This document shows positions 40,590-51,659 of a stretch of DNA of 64,000 nt, piece after piece (position 1 is the first letter of the stretch; each line of letters begins with the position of its first letter). Source of the DNA: Trichobilharzia regenti (taxonomy: Eukaryota > Platyhelminthes > Trematoda > Strigeidida > Schistosomatidae); NCBI GenBank assembly GCA_944472135.2, contig OX235265.1, forward strand, positions 1,242,501 to 1,306,500, given 5' to 3'. Under the pieces are notes generated by a model. It was not told the DNA's origin. It made no database searches and saw only the letters and a program-made list of their open reading frames with translations. The translations under genes were made by a program, and so were the position numbers.

Positions 40590-40884
40590 GAAGGCTTTCG
40601 TGCTCAAATATGCAGCAGAAAGTGGAGATGGATTGGATACTCGCTGAGGAGACCGCTGGGTGACATCACGCGTCAGGCCATTGCTCGAGTGGAACCTGAA
40701 AGGGAAGCGGCGAGTGGGACGTCAGTGCAAGGATGATGTGGAGGAGATCGTGTGAAGAGGAGTGAAAACAGTCTGGACTAACATGGATGCAGTTGAAAAG
40801 TACAGCAGAAGATAGAAGCAAGTGGAGACGTGCAGTTGAAGTCCTATGTTCCACTAGGAACCCAAGAGAACAATAATAATAATA
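40590..40884 (+). mobile_element. RTE 3' fragment inserted with 13-bp target duplication
   Basis: ACGTTTCAAGCAC occurs at 40577-40589 and 40885-40897 around an RTE 3' end (GGAGACCGCTGGGTGACATC to CACTAGGAACCCAAGAGAACAATAATAATA). The first 16 bases fold back on the duplication (AGCACGAA then TTCGTGCT), a filler at the 5' junction. Very recent looking, about 290 bp. Confidence 0.82.
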
Positions 40885-40912
40885 ACGTTTCAAGCACAAT
40901 TCATTGCTACTC

Positions 40913-40916
<4 letters not shown>

Positions 40917-40944
<28 letters not shown>

Positions 40945-41603
40945 TGCTTTATTCCAAAAACAGTACTCATGATACAGTAAGGAATTTTCAGCATTCAGTA
41001 CAATATTGCATCTAATTTACCCAAAAACGACAAAAAAAAATTAAAAATATACAATACATAATAGTAATAAAACGATTGTTGTAGCAGCTACGTAGCAAAA
41101 TACTGTGTGCCATACGGAGAAAAATATGTATAAAGTACAAAATTGTAGTACAGCACCTTGTGGAACACCGGATTTTGTAAGCGAGGTAGAAGAAGATTTG
41201 CCGTTATATACAGTATACTGCATTCTATCAGAAAAATAGGAATGCAACCAACTCTTTGCCCAGGATCCTGTTTGTGTCAATGATAGCTTATTTAATAAAA
41301 GGCCCCTAGGTACAGAGTCAAAAGCAGATGTGTAGTCTAAGAAAGCACTACGAACATACTTAGCACCTTTGTCTAAACAAGAGACAACATTGTGATATAA
41401 GACAACCGCAGCATCCAAGGTACTTCTACCATGTTTGTATGCAAATTGTTAAGGATCATTAAAAGGTTTCAAAGCGGGTTCAAGACGAAGTAAAAGTAAT
41501 TTTTCCATCAATTTTAAAAAGGGGGAAGTAATTGCAATAGGCCGAAGTTTAATATCAGAACCAGAAGATGGTTTTGGTATAGGGATAATTTTAATGTTTT
41601 TCC
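40917..41603 (-). pseudogene. CR1/Jockey-group RT fragment
   Basis: Minus strand: NIKIIPIPKPSSGSDIKLRPIAITS (RT block 2), FLKLMEKLLLLRLEP, then a stop, and VLYHNVVSCLDKGAKYVRSA, FLDYTSAFDSVPRGLL (catalytic Asp), SWLHSYFSDRMQYTV, SGVPQGAVL. The YADD box is lost. It ends with TTGGAATAAAGC and an (ATT)n tail at 40913-40945. It is inserted in the PLE arm between CTCATAAT and CATATCAAGG. Confidence 0.78.
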
Positions 41604-41885
41604 ATATCAAGGCACTACTCACACAACTTTCTAACTTCATTTACATGATCCCATTATTTCTCCTCTCCTGATCTAATTGGCAGTAATATTATCCATATTT
41701 CCGGTATGAATGATGAGTCAGTGCAATTGCACTGCATGCATTAACACACAACTACACAATAGGTTGGGAGAGGGCTAAATTTCTAAAGAGTAACTTAAGT
41801 AGGTGGAGAGAGGGATTGATTACTTACTGAATCTTTGTTCATCGAATAATCTACACCCGAAACGTGCAATAGGCTACTGATTACG
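41604..41885 (+). pseudogene. PLE remnant (continuation)
   Basis: ATATCAAGGCACTACTCACAC, GGCAGTAATATTATCCATAT and GAGTCAGTGCAATTGCACTG to TTCATCGAATAATCTACACCCG follow the order of 20.52-20.87 kb, with a deletion of most of the central region. Confidence 0.65.
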
Positions 41886-41889
41886 CAAT

Positions 41890-42435
41890 ATTTAGCTTTA
41901 ATCTCACCCGCCCCCCATTTGATACAGTGTAATTTCGCTTTTCTCTTGTTTCGCTGATTTGAGTTGAACTCAGTACATTATGGCATTGTTTTTTGTTCGT
42001 GAAAAAAAATGAATTTCCTTTAATCAATTAGGCAGTTAAAGTCTCACTCATGCAGTCAATTAATAATTCAATTCTTATGGCTAGATATTATTATTCAGGC
42101 AAAGTAGTATTTAATTTTAGATATTCTTGTTCAACTGTTAGATAAATATCAAAAGGAGGATATTCTAGATTATTTTCAAAAAACGAATTTAACTACTATA
42201 TAACTAGTAAGTACCTTTACGCGAATTCATAAATATTTAAAATGAGATGCGTGAAAAATAATTCAACCAAACGTGAAATCCCAAAATACGAATACATCTT
42301 AAGTCAGTCATACGATAGACAAAGGTGTATATATCAGAAAGGATTTGACACATAAGAGGAATGATTAATTCATGTTTTAAAGAAATATACGTGGACGTGT
42401 TTAAATCACTTAGGTAAAAGATGAAGGCCAGTTGT
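41890..42435. other. AT-rich spacer
   Basis: No feature recognised. Confidence 0.4.
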
Positions 42436-42439
42436 TGGT

Positions 42440-42790
42440 GCTCGTGTAATGGTAGAAGAAGAACACTTGGAAACCGTTATCTCTATATCTCCAAATTATG
42501 TATCTCTTGTCTTCAAGGCACCATCTGCACAGATCCTTCATGTTGTGACTGCTACTTCTCGCCTTCTTTCATACTGTGTTTCTTTCACGTCTCTCATGTA
42601 TCTGTCTCCAACGTTGAATCATTTGCTTTCTCTGTCATCAAATCTATCTCGCTGCAATCGGATGTTTTTCTGCCTATGAACACCTCTTTGTACACATACT
42701 ACTGATAAATCTTATCAGTAGCATATGCCACACTTCTATTGTTGAACAAGCGATTACAAAATATCAAGAAGTGTGTTAAGGCAGACAGAG
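42440..42790 (-). repeat. unclassified hairpin repeat
   Basis: Inverse of 11.33-11.64 kb. The hairpin CTACTGATAA-ATC-TTATCAGTAG lies at 42699-42722. Overlapping open frames here (42421-42705, 42449-42679) have no motif and are probably chance. Confidence 0.6.
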
Positions 42791-42854
42791 CTGGAAGTAG
42801 CTATCACAACACAACACTTACTTCCTAACATATTTTCAAAATAAATTAAGATGA

Positions 42855-43088
42855 ATTTTAATTTTCAATAGTTTGGCAGTCGAATGCTCACCAGTCATGC
42901 ACGTGTTCGGGGATTCGATTCCTTCTAAACCTTGATTAGTCAGTAGTAAGCCAGGTAAAGTGTGAATGTTGGACTTAAGGTTAGAAACCTCACCCCGTAT
43001 AAAAAGCCTACGACTACTGAAACTACGAAGTTGAAGCATGAAGCGTCTCCTATTCCCCTTGAGACTCCAAGGAATGAAAATAATAATA
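42855..43088 (+). mobile_element. SINE-B, old
   Basis: GTTTGGCAGTCGAATGCTCACC, GGGGATTCGATTCC (B box), CCAGGTAAAGTGTGAATG, TTAGAAACCTCACCCCGTAT and CTACTGAAACTACGAAGTTG in SINE-B order. Confidence 0.6.
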
Positions 43089-43404
43089 AAAATCATGTGT
43101 TAAGTGAGAATTTCTTTTAAAATAACCATCGAAAGTATGGTGAAAAAAATACTGTTGCTTTTTATTCTTTTCAGTCATCAAGTCATATGATAAGACGAGA
43201 TTCAAGGCATTTTTTTATGACGAAAACATTGATTTTATTCAATACTATTTATTAATCAATAGTACTGGTACGTGTTATTTCTGTCAAACGACTTGCCAGT
43301 GAAGTAGACAAACTTAACAATTTGAATACCAGTGAAACCCCCTACTTACTGTTTAATATCATATTTCCACACAAAGTCATAAATTTGAACAAAGAAAGAA
43401 GAAA

Positions 43405-43535
43405 CATTTATGATGTGGTTGTGTTCTCTGAGCTGAATGGTTGATTTGCAAAGCTTTCATCATCCTACTAGGTGACACCTTCAGCGCATACTTCAATTCG
43501 CTGAGGTGAGCCTTCAGATTTCTCCACGAGTTTAT
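43405..43535 (-). repeat. PLE terminal repeat with hammerhead-like core
   Basis: Minus strand: GAATTGAAGTATGCG, CTGAAGG (A9 changed to G), TGTCACCTAGTAGGATGAT, GAAAGCTT, TGCAAATCAAC. Helix II is TCA.C/G.TGA with mismatch. Helix I GCG/UGC can form. It matches 4.77-4.88 kb; no coding part is attached. Confidence 0.6.
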
Positions 43536-43543
43536 TAATAAAC

Positions 43544-43547
<4 letters not shown>

Positions 43548-43593
<46 letters not shown>
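43548..43593. repeat. (AT)n microsatellite
   Basis: About 20 AT units next to the PLE terminal repeat. Confidence 0.9.
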
Positions 43594-43595
<2 letters not shown>

Positions 43596-43894
43596 TGTTA
43601 GAGAGAAGTTTCTTCAAAAAAATAATTGATTAAGAGCTGTGTTGTTGGGTTGGTAACAAAATAAAATTAGCGGTAGTTACGTAATTAGATAAGAGAAGAT
43701 CAAAATTTTAAAATTTCCATGCACATGAGGTCAGATGAGAAGTTGGTGATGTAATACAGTGTGCAGAACTCAGAAGATCAAGAAAAAGCATCTCTTAAGA
43801 AATTGAAGCTAAAAATAAAGGTGAGGGAAGTGAAAAGATAAATTAACAAAATTACAAAACAGAGTTACTAAGAAGTGAGTCACCAGGGTAATTC

Positions 43895-44170
43895 AAGTCC
43901 AACAAGGAATTACTTTTGGACACATAAGTCAGGCTTCAATCGTTTTATTGCTATAGCTTCAGTAAACCTGAGAAGACTTGAGGTACTGCTTTGTCTGTTA
44001 ATTATTTTGAATGATTCCAGCACATTAACTCGGTGCTGTCCTGTGTCAATCAGGTGTTTGGCGATTGAAGACTTTAAACAATTCGGTCCCTTTAACCGGA
44101 GGCTCCTTGGTGTATATGTTCGCAGAATCTGACGTAGGCCCTCCTCTTTGTTCTTCCAGTGTAACTGCCC
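43895..44170 (-). pseudogene. PLE GIY-YIG C-terminal region
   Basis: Minus strand: LRILRTYTPRSLRLKGPNCL, SSIAKHLIDTGQHRVNVLES, FKIINRQSSTSSLRFTEAIAIKRLKPDLCVQK. It closely parallels 28.66-28.99 kb. No GIY/YIG motif. Confidence 0.7.
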
Positions 44171-44269
44171 CCACAGAAGTCATAAGAAAAAGAAGACGTA
44201 AACAGAGAAGAAAATTTCCTTTTCAATGATTCATTTTTATAATCTTCTGTACAAACCTATACATATATT

Positions 44270-44640
44270 ATTATTGTTTCCTTTAGTTCCTAGAGGAATA
44301 CAGGGATTCAGCCACATGTCTCCATCGCGTTCAGTTCTCCACCAATGTTTTCATCTGTCTCTACGTCTGCCCACATGCTTTCATCTCCTCTTCATATGAC
44401 CTCCTCCGAGTCATCCCACCTTCGCACTGACGACCAACTAGCAGCTTTCCAATCGGGTTCTACTCGAGCAATGGCTTGTCCAGTGATGTCACTTGATGGT
44501 TTCCTCAGAGTATGGCCGATCCACCTCCATTTCTTCCTGCACATTTATTGTACAATTATTTCCTCCTGGGTAGGTTCGTTCATCGCCAGAGATCCCTGTT
44601 GCTGATCTTTTCTGGCCGGCCATCTGATCTTAAGTATATT
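44270..44640 (-). pseudogene. RTE 3' fragment
   Basis: The minus strand begins at the AAT-rich end (TTCCTAGAGGAATACAGGG complement) and reads WRWIGHTLRKPSS-type tail, DQQQGSLAMNEP-like and RWPARKDQQ. Similar in extent to 36.99-37.35 kb. Confidence 0.65.
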
Positions 44641-44644
44641 TAAC

Positions 44645-45320
44645 TAAGAATTCCTAATACGACCAACCAGACGCCGGTAAAATTTGTCCTCAAAAAGTAT
44701 ATTACGTAATGTGAGGTGTGGTAGTCTAGAAGGAGCGACTTACTGGAAGTTGAAAAGAGACAGAACCTGGGATGATGCAATAAGTGTCAGATAGTGACTA
44801 ATCAATATGGTTGTGTAGAATGAGCGGGAACTAGTGGAAAGACGATAAAGTTTTTTTATATGAAACCTGTATGAAAGCGCAATATTATTCATAAACAGTA
44901 GTAGAGTGATAATAAAATAAGGTTGGTGAGAATAGCCATAGTAAACTTACATAATAAAAGGAAACCAAATTATAGCGAGAATATTACCTTGGCAACGGTA
45001 GGGCAAGGGAATGTATGTGATGCTTTTCAATGCAGAGTTCCGCTTTCAGATCCCAAATAGGTAATTATTCAACTATGTATATTCATATATGCATATTCAG
45101 TTATGTTATATTTGTCTTCATTCATTTACCAGCACATATTCAGATAAAATCTGGATGCTTCATTATAATCATTGTTTTCATTGTAGATCCTTAGCAGAGA
45201 GTCGTTTCGTTTTCTTTCAAGAATCCAGAAGTGTATACTCATGACCGCACAAGTAATCGAAACTAATCCCCTCGGTTTACGTGAATGGCCCGTTGCCCAT
45301 TCAGCTGAACGATTAGAATT
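44645..45320. other. spacer, nothing recognised
   Basis: No coding or repeat signal recognised. Confidence 0.35.
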
Positions 45321-45324
45321 AAGT

Positions 45325-45388
45325 GCCACCTAAATTCTAACTTCTGTCAGTTCGCGATACAGAGCTGCCGCCAAGCAATGTCGGATCA
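45325..45388 (-). repeat. HHR2 distal fragment
   Basis: AATTCTAACTTCTGTCAGTTCGCGATACAGAGC matches the spacer of HHR2 copies at 0.93 and 50.41 kb. Confidence 0.45.
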
Positions 45389-45389
45389 A

Positions 45390-46450
45390 ATTCATCAATT
45401 TCATTCAAGGACTTCAACAGAAAACATGTGAAAATTTTTACAAAGCTCTGTCGAAATCCCTGACAAAGGAGAAATTTTGTGACGTCTTCCCAGAAAATCC
45501 TGAGGAGTTTATCTGTAATCTGTCGAGTCTGAAATTAAATCACATTGAAATGGAAGCACTTTCTCTTGGATTTAACTTTCACATCCCAAATAAGTTTGTC
45601 GGAAGAAGTGATGTCGCAGTTCAATTCGACAAATTATTCTATCAGCTGAGTGACCTTACTGCAGTTGATGATGACAGGAGGAGCTGGCTTAAATCTAATC
45701 TCGTCGACCTTACAAATCAACACCTCATTTATCCATTGTCATATTCCAAAGTCCTTTCTGGAAAGCATCAAAGAGCATTGAAAGCTCTCAGGAATAATGC
45801 CAAAATTGTTATATTGCGACCTAACAAAGGCTCAGGAGTGGTGCTGATGGACAAAGAGGACTAAATCGCAAAGATGAAAGCTGTGTTAAATGATCCGTTG
45901 AAGTTTAAAGTTGACAACTGCCAGAAAGATAAGACAGATGCAGTCTAAAAACGTATCATAAACGCACTGAGAAATCTTCCAAAGAAGAAATTGAATGACA
46001 ACAATACGTACAATGATTTGAAACCCCGAGGGTCTCGCTTGCCACACATGTATGGCCTTCCGAAGATACAAAAAACAAGTCCCCCCGAGACCTATACTTT
46101 CGATGATCAACTCATCTCAACATAAAGTGGCACATTGGCTTTCGGAGAAGTTGGAACCTATTCGTCAACGGCTAGGCGTGCACACCGTGAAAGATTCATT
46201 TCATTTCTCTGAAAGTGTGAACCAAATGAACGTTTTAAATAAGTTCATGGTGTCATTTGATGTAACCTCCTTGTTCAAAACTGATTCCAATCAACGAAAC
46301 TATTGAGATCATTTGTCAGCAGTCTGATCTTCTCCCACTCCCAGAGTCAGAATTGAAACGCCTACTGCTTATGTGTACCATGGATGTGCAATTCCAATTT
46401 GATAACACACAAGTGCGCTGAAGCCATTTCCACCAAGCGCCTGAGACCTG
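45390..46450 (+). pseudogene. PLE N-terminal region and RT start
   Basis: The frame 45550-45864 has MEALSLGFNFHIPNKFVG, LKALRNNAKIVILRPNKGSG and VVLMDKED, the PLE N-terminal RT blocks. A stop, then LPHMYGLPKIQK-like sequence and PPRPILSMINSSQHKVAHWL, EKLEPIRQRLGVHTVKD, NVLNKFMVSFDVTSLF (catalytic Asp of the FDVxxLF box) in the frame 46052-46306. A frame change near 46040 splits it. This is the only N-terminal PLE half of good length in the window. Confidence 0.78.
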
Positions 46451-46595
46451 ATTTATGAGTCCAGAAAGAAGCGGTTATCAGTCTTTCTTTGCCCTGGTAA
46501 CTGGATATTTTTCATCTCTCTTTCATCTGAATGGGAAGTGTTGAAAAGTTTCCATTGTGCATGATTATCATTGTTCGGAATAGTGTTTAATGATG

Positions 46596-46622
46596 CATAT
46601 ATATATATATATATATATATAT
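46596..46622. repeat. (AT)n microsatellite
   Basis: About 13 AT units. Confidence 0.85.
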
Positions 46623-46624
46623 TA

Positions 46625-46980
46625 GTGTATGTGTATATTGATGGATTGATTTTTGTTTAAAATGAACTCTGTGCAAGTATGTCAAAATTGTTGTTGTAGA
46701 TATATTTAATAATGTCTTTGCCCTGTAAGCAGCTGACGAGAAGGCAACGAAATAAAAGATGTTACCACTTTATTCTGCTAAAACTGTAGTTCTTGCTTTG
46801 TTCAAATGATATCGATGACGATCCTCTTTACGCTCGACTTAGTGGAGGCCGTAGGTCACAACATTCCTCCTATAGCCAATAATGGACTGGAAATTCAGAT
46901 TCAGATTTCGGGTAATGGTCATTTCCAAGTTTTGGCTTTCCATGTATTTGATTGGTCACAATTTTTATCACGAACTGACT
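46625..46980. other. spacer
   Basis: No feature recognised. Confidence 0.35.
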
Positions 46981-46989
46981 TCATTTATA

Positions 46990-47150
46990 GACATTAGCTG
47001 TTGGGTCGCGCTTTATATATCATGAATTGGTAGGAGTTAGAATTCCTGGCTTAGTAGATGCCATTCACACTACAGCTCGACGGTCAATGAGCTCCCTTTT
47101 CGAACTCAAGGTCTTGGATCCGACCACCAACGGTGTTATAAATATGTAAT
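46990..47150 (+). repeat. HHR2 distal fragment, diverged
   Basis: GGTCGCGCTTTATATATCATGAATTGG then AGTTAGAATTCCTGGC matches the HHR2 spacer. Confidence 0.45.
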
Positions 47151-47351
47151 GGTGATTTGCAGGGAAAGTGTCTAATTTCATAACAAAGCTATGTCATTAT
47201 GAAATGATGGTGGAGATTCGCAGTTCAGGTGGATGTATTCTGTATCATTCTGGAGTTAAATATGATGATCCTGTATGGTGGGATGACAGATGCTTCACAG
47301 TTAAACCATCCAGCATAGAGACCACAACACTAACAACAAAACAATGTATAG

Positions 47352-48640
47352 AAAAAAATTGAGCGAAGAATAACCTTTTCGATAATTTCCTCTTCTAAAA
47401 TAGTAGTCAATAACAATATTAGTGTTTTTTGAATAATATCGATTTGTTAAGTAAGATCACAATGAAATTACAGTTCAAGAAGGACTCTTAAGTTATAGTA
47501 AGCATAAAAATGTAATAGTGAATAGAATGTCGAATAAAACTGAGGAAATTTCCACAAAAAATTGAAGATCATTAAAACCTTGATGACCAGCAAGATAAGG
47601 ACAGTGTCTCAACCAACCAACTTCTTGTTTTGGACACATAAGTTAGATTTCTTAATATGGATCCCAACAGCCTCAGCAATATTTAGCGAACGAACCCCTA
47701 AGGTGAAGCTAAGATTAATTGGTATGCACGGTAAATGACTTTGAAAGCCTCTGTAACATCAATCTTGTGTTCTGTATGCACAAGATGGGATAGAATAGCC
47801 CTGCGAATAGATTTTGTTTGTCCTTTACTTAACCACGCAGTGTGATGTCCGGAAATCCGACGAGGAACATGCCTAATTGCGCGGCCTATGTAACTAGCTC
47901 CACAGGAGCAGTTAAACTGGTAAATACACATGGAATAGGCGGAATTAGGTAGCTTATCTTTAACTCTCGAACGCAAAATAGGGGCAGTTTTAAAGACAGC
48001 ATACTTCAGCAGCACTGAACGCTCTTTTTACCGCTGTATTCCCTAGGCGTTATGTTGATATCTCACTGATGTTGTCCTCGAGGAAATGAAGTTTTAACAA
48101 TAAGGCCTTCCTTTTTCGGAACTTTTGATACCTTGGCCTGCCTTGACTTTTGATTCATATTCTCATCGGTGAATTTTTCTGAGTAACCGTTCTGAATCAG
48201 TAACTCTTTAGTAATATTAATCTCTTCATTAAGAAACTCATCAGAACAAACTGCTCTTGCTCTGTTGCAGACCAAGTAGTTTATTAGATTGCGTTTGCAT
48301 TTCAGAGGCCCAAAGCTGAAGAAATGATGTCACTGACCAGTTGATGTAGGTATTCTATATACAATTGTTTTTTATTCCACCATCCTATATTCTAGTCGTA
48401 AGGACGTCGTCCAGGAATGAAAAAATATTAGAATCTCTTTCTTTCTCGATCGCAAAATTTATTGCAGGATAAACATGGTTAAATTTTTCCAGGCAGGATA
48501 TTCTTTGCTTCATCCTTACTTTGCATAATCGAGAATGTATCATCTATGTGTTGACAGTAGAATTCCAGTTTATTAATCACATTTTTCGAAGGCCCATTTT
48601 CTAGTTTTGCAAGGAAAATGTTGTTCAATCATCATTTACA
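47352..48640 (-). pseudogene. PLE RT C-terminus, linker and GIY-YIG
   Basis: Minus strand: NIFLAKLENGPSKNVI, EFYCQHIDDTFSIMQS (active-site box, Y to I), FLDDVLTT, then RARAVCSDEFLNEEINITKE (48063-48275), LLIQNGYSEKFTDENM, and the GIY-YIG frame 47698-48015: SMCIYQFNCSCGASYIGRAI, RISGHHTAWLSKGQTKSIRRA, HLVHTEHKIDVTEAFKVIYRA. A 3' noncoding segment shared with 22.43-22.69 kb follows. Several stops. Confidence 0.8.
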
Positions 48641-48644
48641 AGTA

Positions 48645-49060
48645 ATGACCAGTGGAGTAATCGAAGTTGAATAAGAAGACAATTATACATTATTAATTTT
48701 GAATAACAGCTGGGTTGTGAGAAATTTATATCAACCGAATCACGGAAACAGTTATACTCGCATTCTGAATGATAATCTCCTCAATGAGATACTGATGACT
48801 TTAAACTTCAGTCTAAATTATGTCATGGGTAGAGACTGCGAATGTTTCCTACACCAGAAGTAAACAGACGCCAATCCATCTGAGGAACTATTAACATTCA
48901 ATTTTTTCTTTGTGAAATAAAGGAGTTATTGCTGTCCTTTCCTATGCGATTTTTACACAACACGACATAATTCAGTTTTCTGATTTCCAGAATACTGTTC
49001 TCCATTTCAAGCGAAGAATCGTCAGGTAAATAGATATTTCTTTTAAATTGTCTACAGACT
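48645..49060. other. spacer, possibly decayed PLE
   Basis: No clear motif. The position upstream of the minus PLE suggests lost RT sequence, but I cannot align it. Confidence 0.3.
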
Positions 49061-49064
49061 ACTT

Positions 49065-49175
49065 TGTTCTAGGAGTGGTTGTGTTGTTTGAGCTGCGAGG
49101 TCTAGTGATGAAGCTTCTGTTCTTCTTCTAGACAATATCTACACCATATAGTTGAATTTTGAAGTGAACTTTTAG
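49065..49175 (-). repeat. PLE terminal repeat, decayed
   Basis: GGAGTGGTTGTGTTGTTTGAGCTGCGAGG, GATGAAGCTTC and TCTAGACAATATCTACACC follow the order of 4.77-4.88 kb. The hammerhead core is lost. Confidence 0.5.
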
Positions 49176-49299
49176 AATTCTCTACGCATTTGTCAACCAA
49201 CCATCGCCCCCCGTAATCTTGCAGATAACTTGTTGTTTCTGAGTATATTTTGTCACCCTCTCGTCCATTTGTATTAATAATGATTATTTTAGAAAATAT

Positions 49300-49850
49300 G
49301 AGAAAACTGGGTAGCTGTTTCGTCCCGGTATGGGACTCTTCATTATTACCCACACACCAACACGGTTCGAATCGAGCACATTCTGGTTTCACGCGAGCTC
49401 GTAGGCCATTTGGCCATTGGCACACCATCCAATGGCCAGCCCACGAATTCCAACTTCTCCCAATTCATGAAATATAAATATATGACGTAGCCATAAGCCA
49501 GTTTCATATGCAAGTAACTGATGTCTTGCCTGACTTGGCGGACTCCGTATGTCACGACTTCTCACCAGTACTCCAGTTAACTATCTGTATAGAACCAGTC
49601 ACTAGTGAGTATCACATTAATTATCAAGGACTGGATCGGTCCCAGTGGCTGAATGGTCTACAAGATCACCTTGAGAACGAAAGTTCCTGGGTTTGAACGG
49701 TGGCAGTGGGTCCATGCTGATGAAGAGTCCCAAACTAGGCTGACGAAACAGCTGTACAGTACTTCCTAGTGGTTTTCCAATGGTTGCCTTACTAATGTCA
49801 ACTCACGATCAAACCTGTAACCAATCAAATCCCTGACCTATTGTCCATGT
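49300..49850. repeat. HHR2 pair, minus then plus
   Basis: 49300-49635 (minus) has GTAGCTGTTTCGTCCCGGTATGGGACTCTTCAT, GGTTCGAATCGAGC and the distal spacer. 49636-49850 (plus) has a tRNA-like head (GGTCCCAGTGGCTGAATGG, GGGTTTGAACGG), ribozyme segment 49711-49765 (CTGATGA with three extra bases, GAAAC, ACAGCTGT) and tail. Confidence 0.65.
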
Positions 49851-49869
49851 CTTTTTTTTTTCAAAAATC

Positions 49870-50205
49870 GTGTTACTTTTTATGGGAAACACCTCTGAAA
49901 TCACAGCAAGATAACTAAAATCTATCGGAATAGATGTCGTCGACAAACCGACAGAGTCACTTCAGTTGCTAGTATATCAATCAAAAGAGGCAACAATGAA
50001 AGGAGATCAAATCAAAATCGTTTACCAGATAAATTGCAACAACTGTGAAGAAATTCTATCGGTCAAAGTGGACGCATTCTCCGTCTTCACATCAACAAAC
50101 ATAAACTAGTTGTTAAAAGACAAGATATTCATCCCATCATACTAATTCATGCAGACAACCACAGAGATTATTTCGGTTGGAAAAGTATGCAAATCCTAGA
50201 ATTGG
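49870..50205 (+). pseudogene. PLE GIY-YIG, 5' part
   Basis: ACCTCTGAAATCACAGCAAG to GACAACCACAGAGATT is a second copy of the 5.11-5.41 kb region (IGIDVV, SLQLLV, IKIVYQINCNNCEE, SVKVDAF). The YIG strand has a frameshift. It is split by HHR2 at about 50206. Confidence 0.7.
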
Positions 50206-50635
50206 CTAGAGGATTTCATCATGAACTGACATCAGTTAGAAAACCATTGGAAAACCAGCCACGGAGTACTGGACAGTTGTTCCATCTGCCTTGTTTGGGA
50301 CTCTTCAGAAGTACGCACCCAACATCACAGTTCAAACCCAGGACCGTCTGGTTACAAGGCGAGCTAGCTTGTAGACCACTAAGCCACTGGGACCCAATCC
50401 AATGGCCCATGAATTCTAACTTCTGCCAATTCACGACATAGCGCGACCGCTGGCTAATGTCTTCGGCGAGTATATGTCCTCACACCCTACCTGCTTCACC
50501 CTACCGGTCACGACTTGATAATAGGATCCTTGGCAACTACTTACCCGAATTGTGCCAGTCACCAGTGAGTATCTCATTGATATTCAAGTATTGGTTTGCA
50601 GGGATTTGATTGATTGGTTACAGGATTGCTGGATG
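50206..50635 (-). repeat. HHR2 repeat inserted in PLE
   Basis: A near full-length minus copy. The ribozyme segment (50266-50322) keeps CTGAAGA and GTCC, but GGAAC replaces GAAAC, and helix III is ACAACTGT. Predicted inactive. The tRNA-like head lies near 50330-50400. Confidence 0.72.
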
Positions 50636-50830
50636 TCTAATACAAATCTTCATTCAGCAGACACATTGATTTATCAGGTCAAACAAAAATAACAAAAATC
50701 TATACCAATAAGAATAGATAGATTCTCAAAAGAAAGAAACAATCAACTATCGAACCCTTCCAGCAAAGATCGCTTCAAAATGAAGTCTTCGTCGAAGATC
50801 CTGTCTACGTAAAGACACAGAAAGCTTCGT
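50636..50830 (+). pseudogene. PLE C-terminal continuation
   Basis: GCTGGATGTCTAATACAAATC to CAGACACATTGATTTATCAG parallels 5.47-5.54 kb (LEAW, SSSNRHIEIDKIYQ), so it continues the PLE interrupted at 50206. Confidence 0.55.
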
Positions 50831-51194
50831 AAATAAATCACCCGACTTAGAGAACGCAAATATACACTCGCGCACGCACACACACACATGCACACGAATG
50901 TCATCCACCTGAGCTTCAAATATCCATCAGATTTGTATAAACCAAAATTCTCCTCCCTAATAACTTTACAATTCAAGGAATGATACTGTAAAACAAGAAC
51001 ACCAATGCAAACAACAAAAAAGGACTAATCCATAATTCTTCTATAAAAACATAACTGTCAATAATTTAAAAATAACTATACAATGTGTGACGAATTCATT
51101 TAATCTAATCAAATCTCATCTCATCTTGCCTCGCATCGCCTCGCCTCACTTACAGATGCATATTTAACGTGTTGATCAACTGAAGATTGAATCT

Positions 51195-51392
51195 ATCAAT
51201 GATCAATCATTTAAAAACCGAAATTGGATATTTTTGCTTCTTAATACGTCAACTTAATATTAACAGACAGGCAGATAGGAATGTTCGATTGACAGTAAAA
51301 GAAGACGAAAATTAAAACTATGCATCTTTACTATGCAAAATTGCGTTTCAAATCAATTTTAGCTAACTCACATAATTATTATAAATAGTATC

Positions 51393-51440
<48 letters not shown>
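51195..51440 (+). repeat. duplicated 210-bp segment, copy 1, ending in (AT)n
   Basis: TCAATGATCAATCATTT to AATTATTATAAATAGTATCATT recurs at 55.15-55.38 kb at roughly 93-95% by eye. Both copies run into (AT)n (51395-51441 here). No coding or tRNA-like signal. Confidence 0.75.
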
Positions 51441-51445
<5 letters not shown>

Positions 51446-51659
51446 TTTCATTATTATCTCAAATTGGATTCATCTCTGAAGGGTTGATAAATCAGAAAAT
51501 GTACTCCAATGCATGATACTATATACTCTACTACTGATTGGTGGTTATGAGTAGTTGAATATCGCCAGTAACAACCGGTGATGCTTGCTAACCATATCGA
51601 AGTGATCTAAATGCCGAAAAATATCGTCTCCCTCGATTAAGATTCAGCTCGTCACTTAT

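Noticed and set aside
42421..42705. Open frames that look Cys- and Ser-rich
   Set aside because: They lie in the unclassified hairpin repeat, show no motif, and are not open in the other copy.
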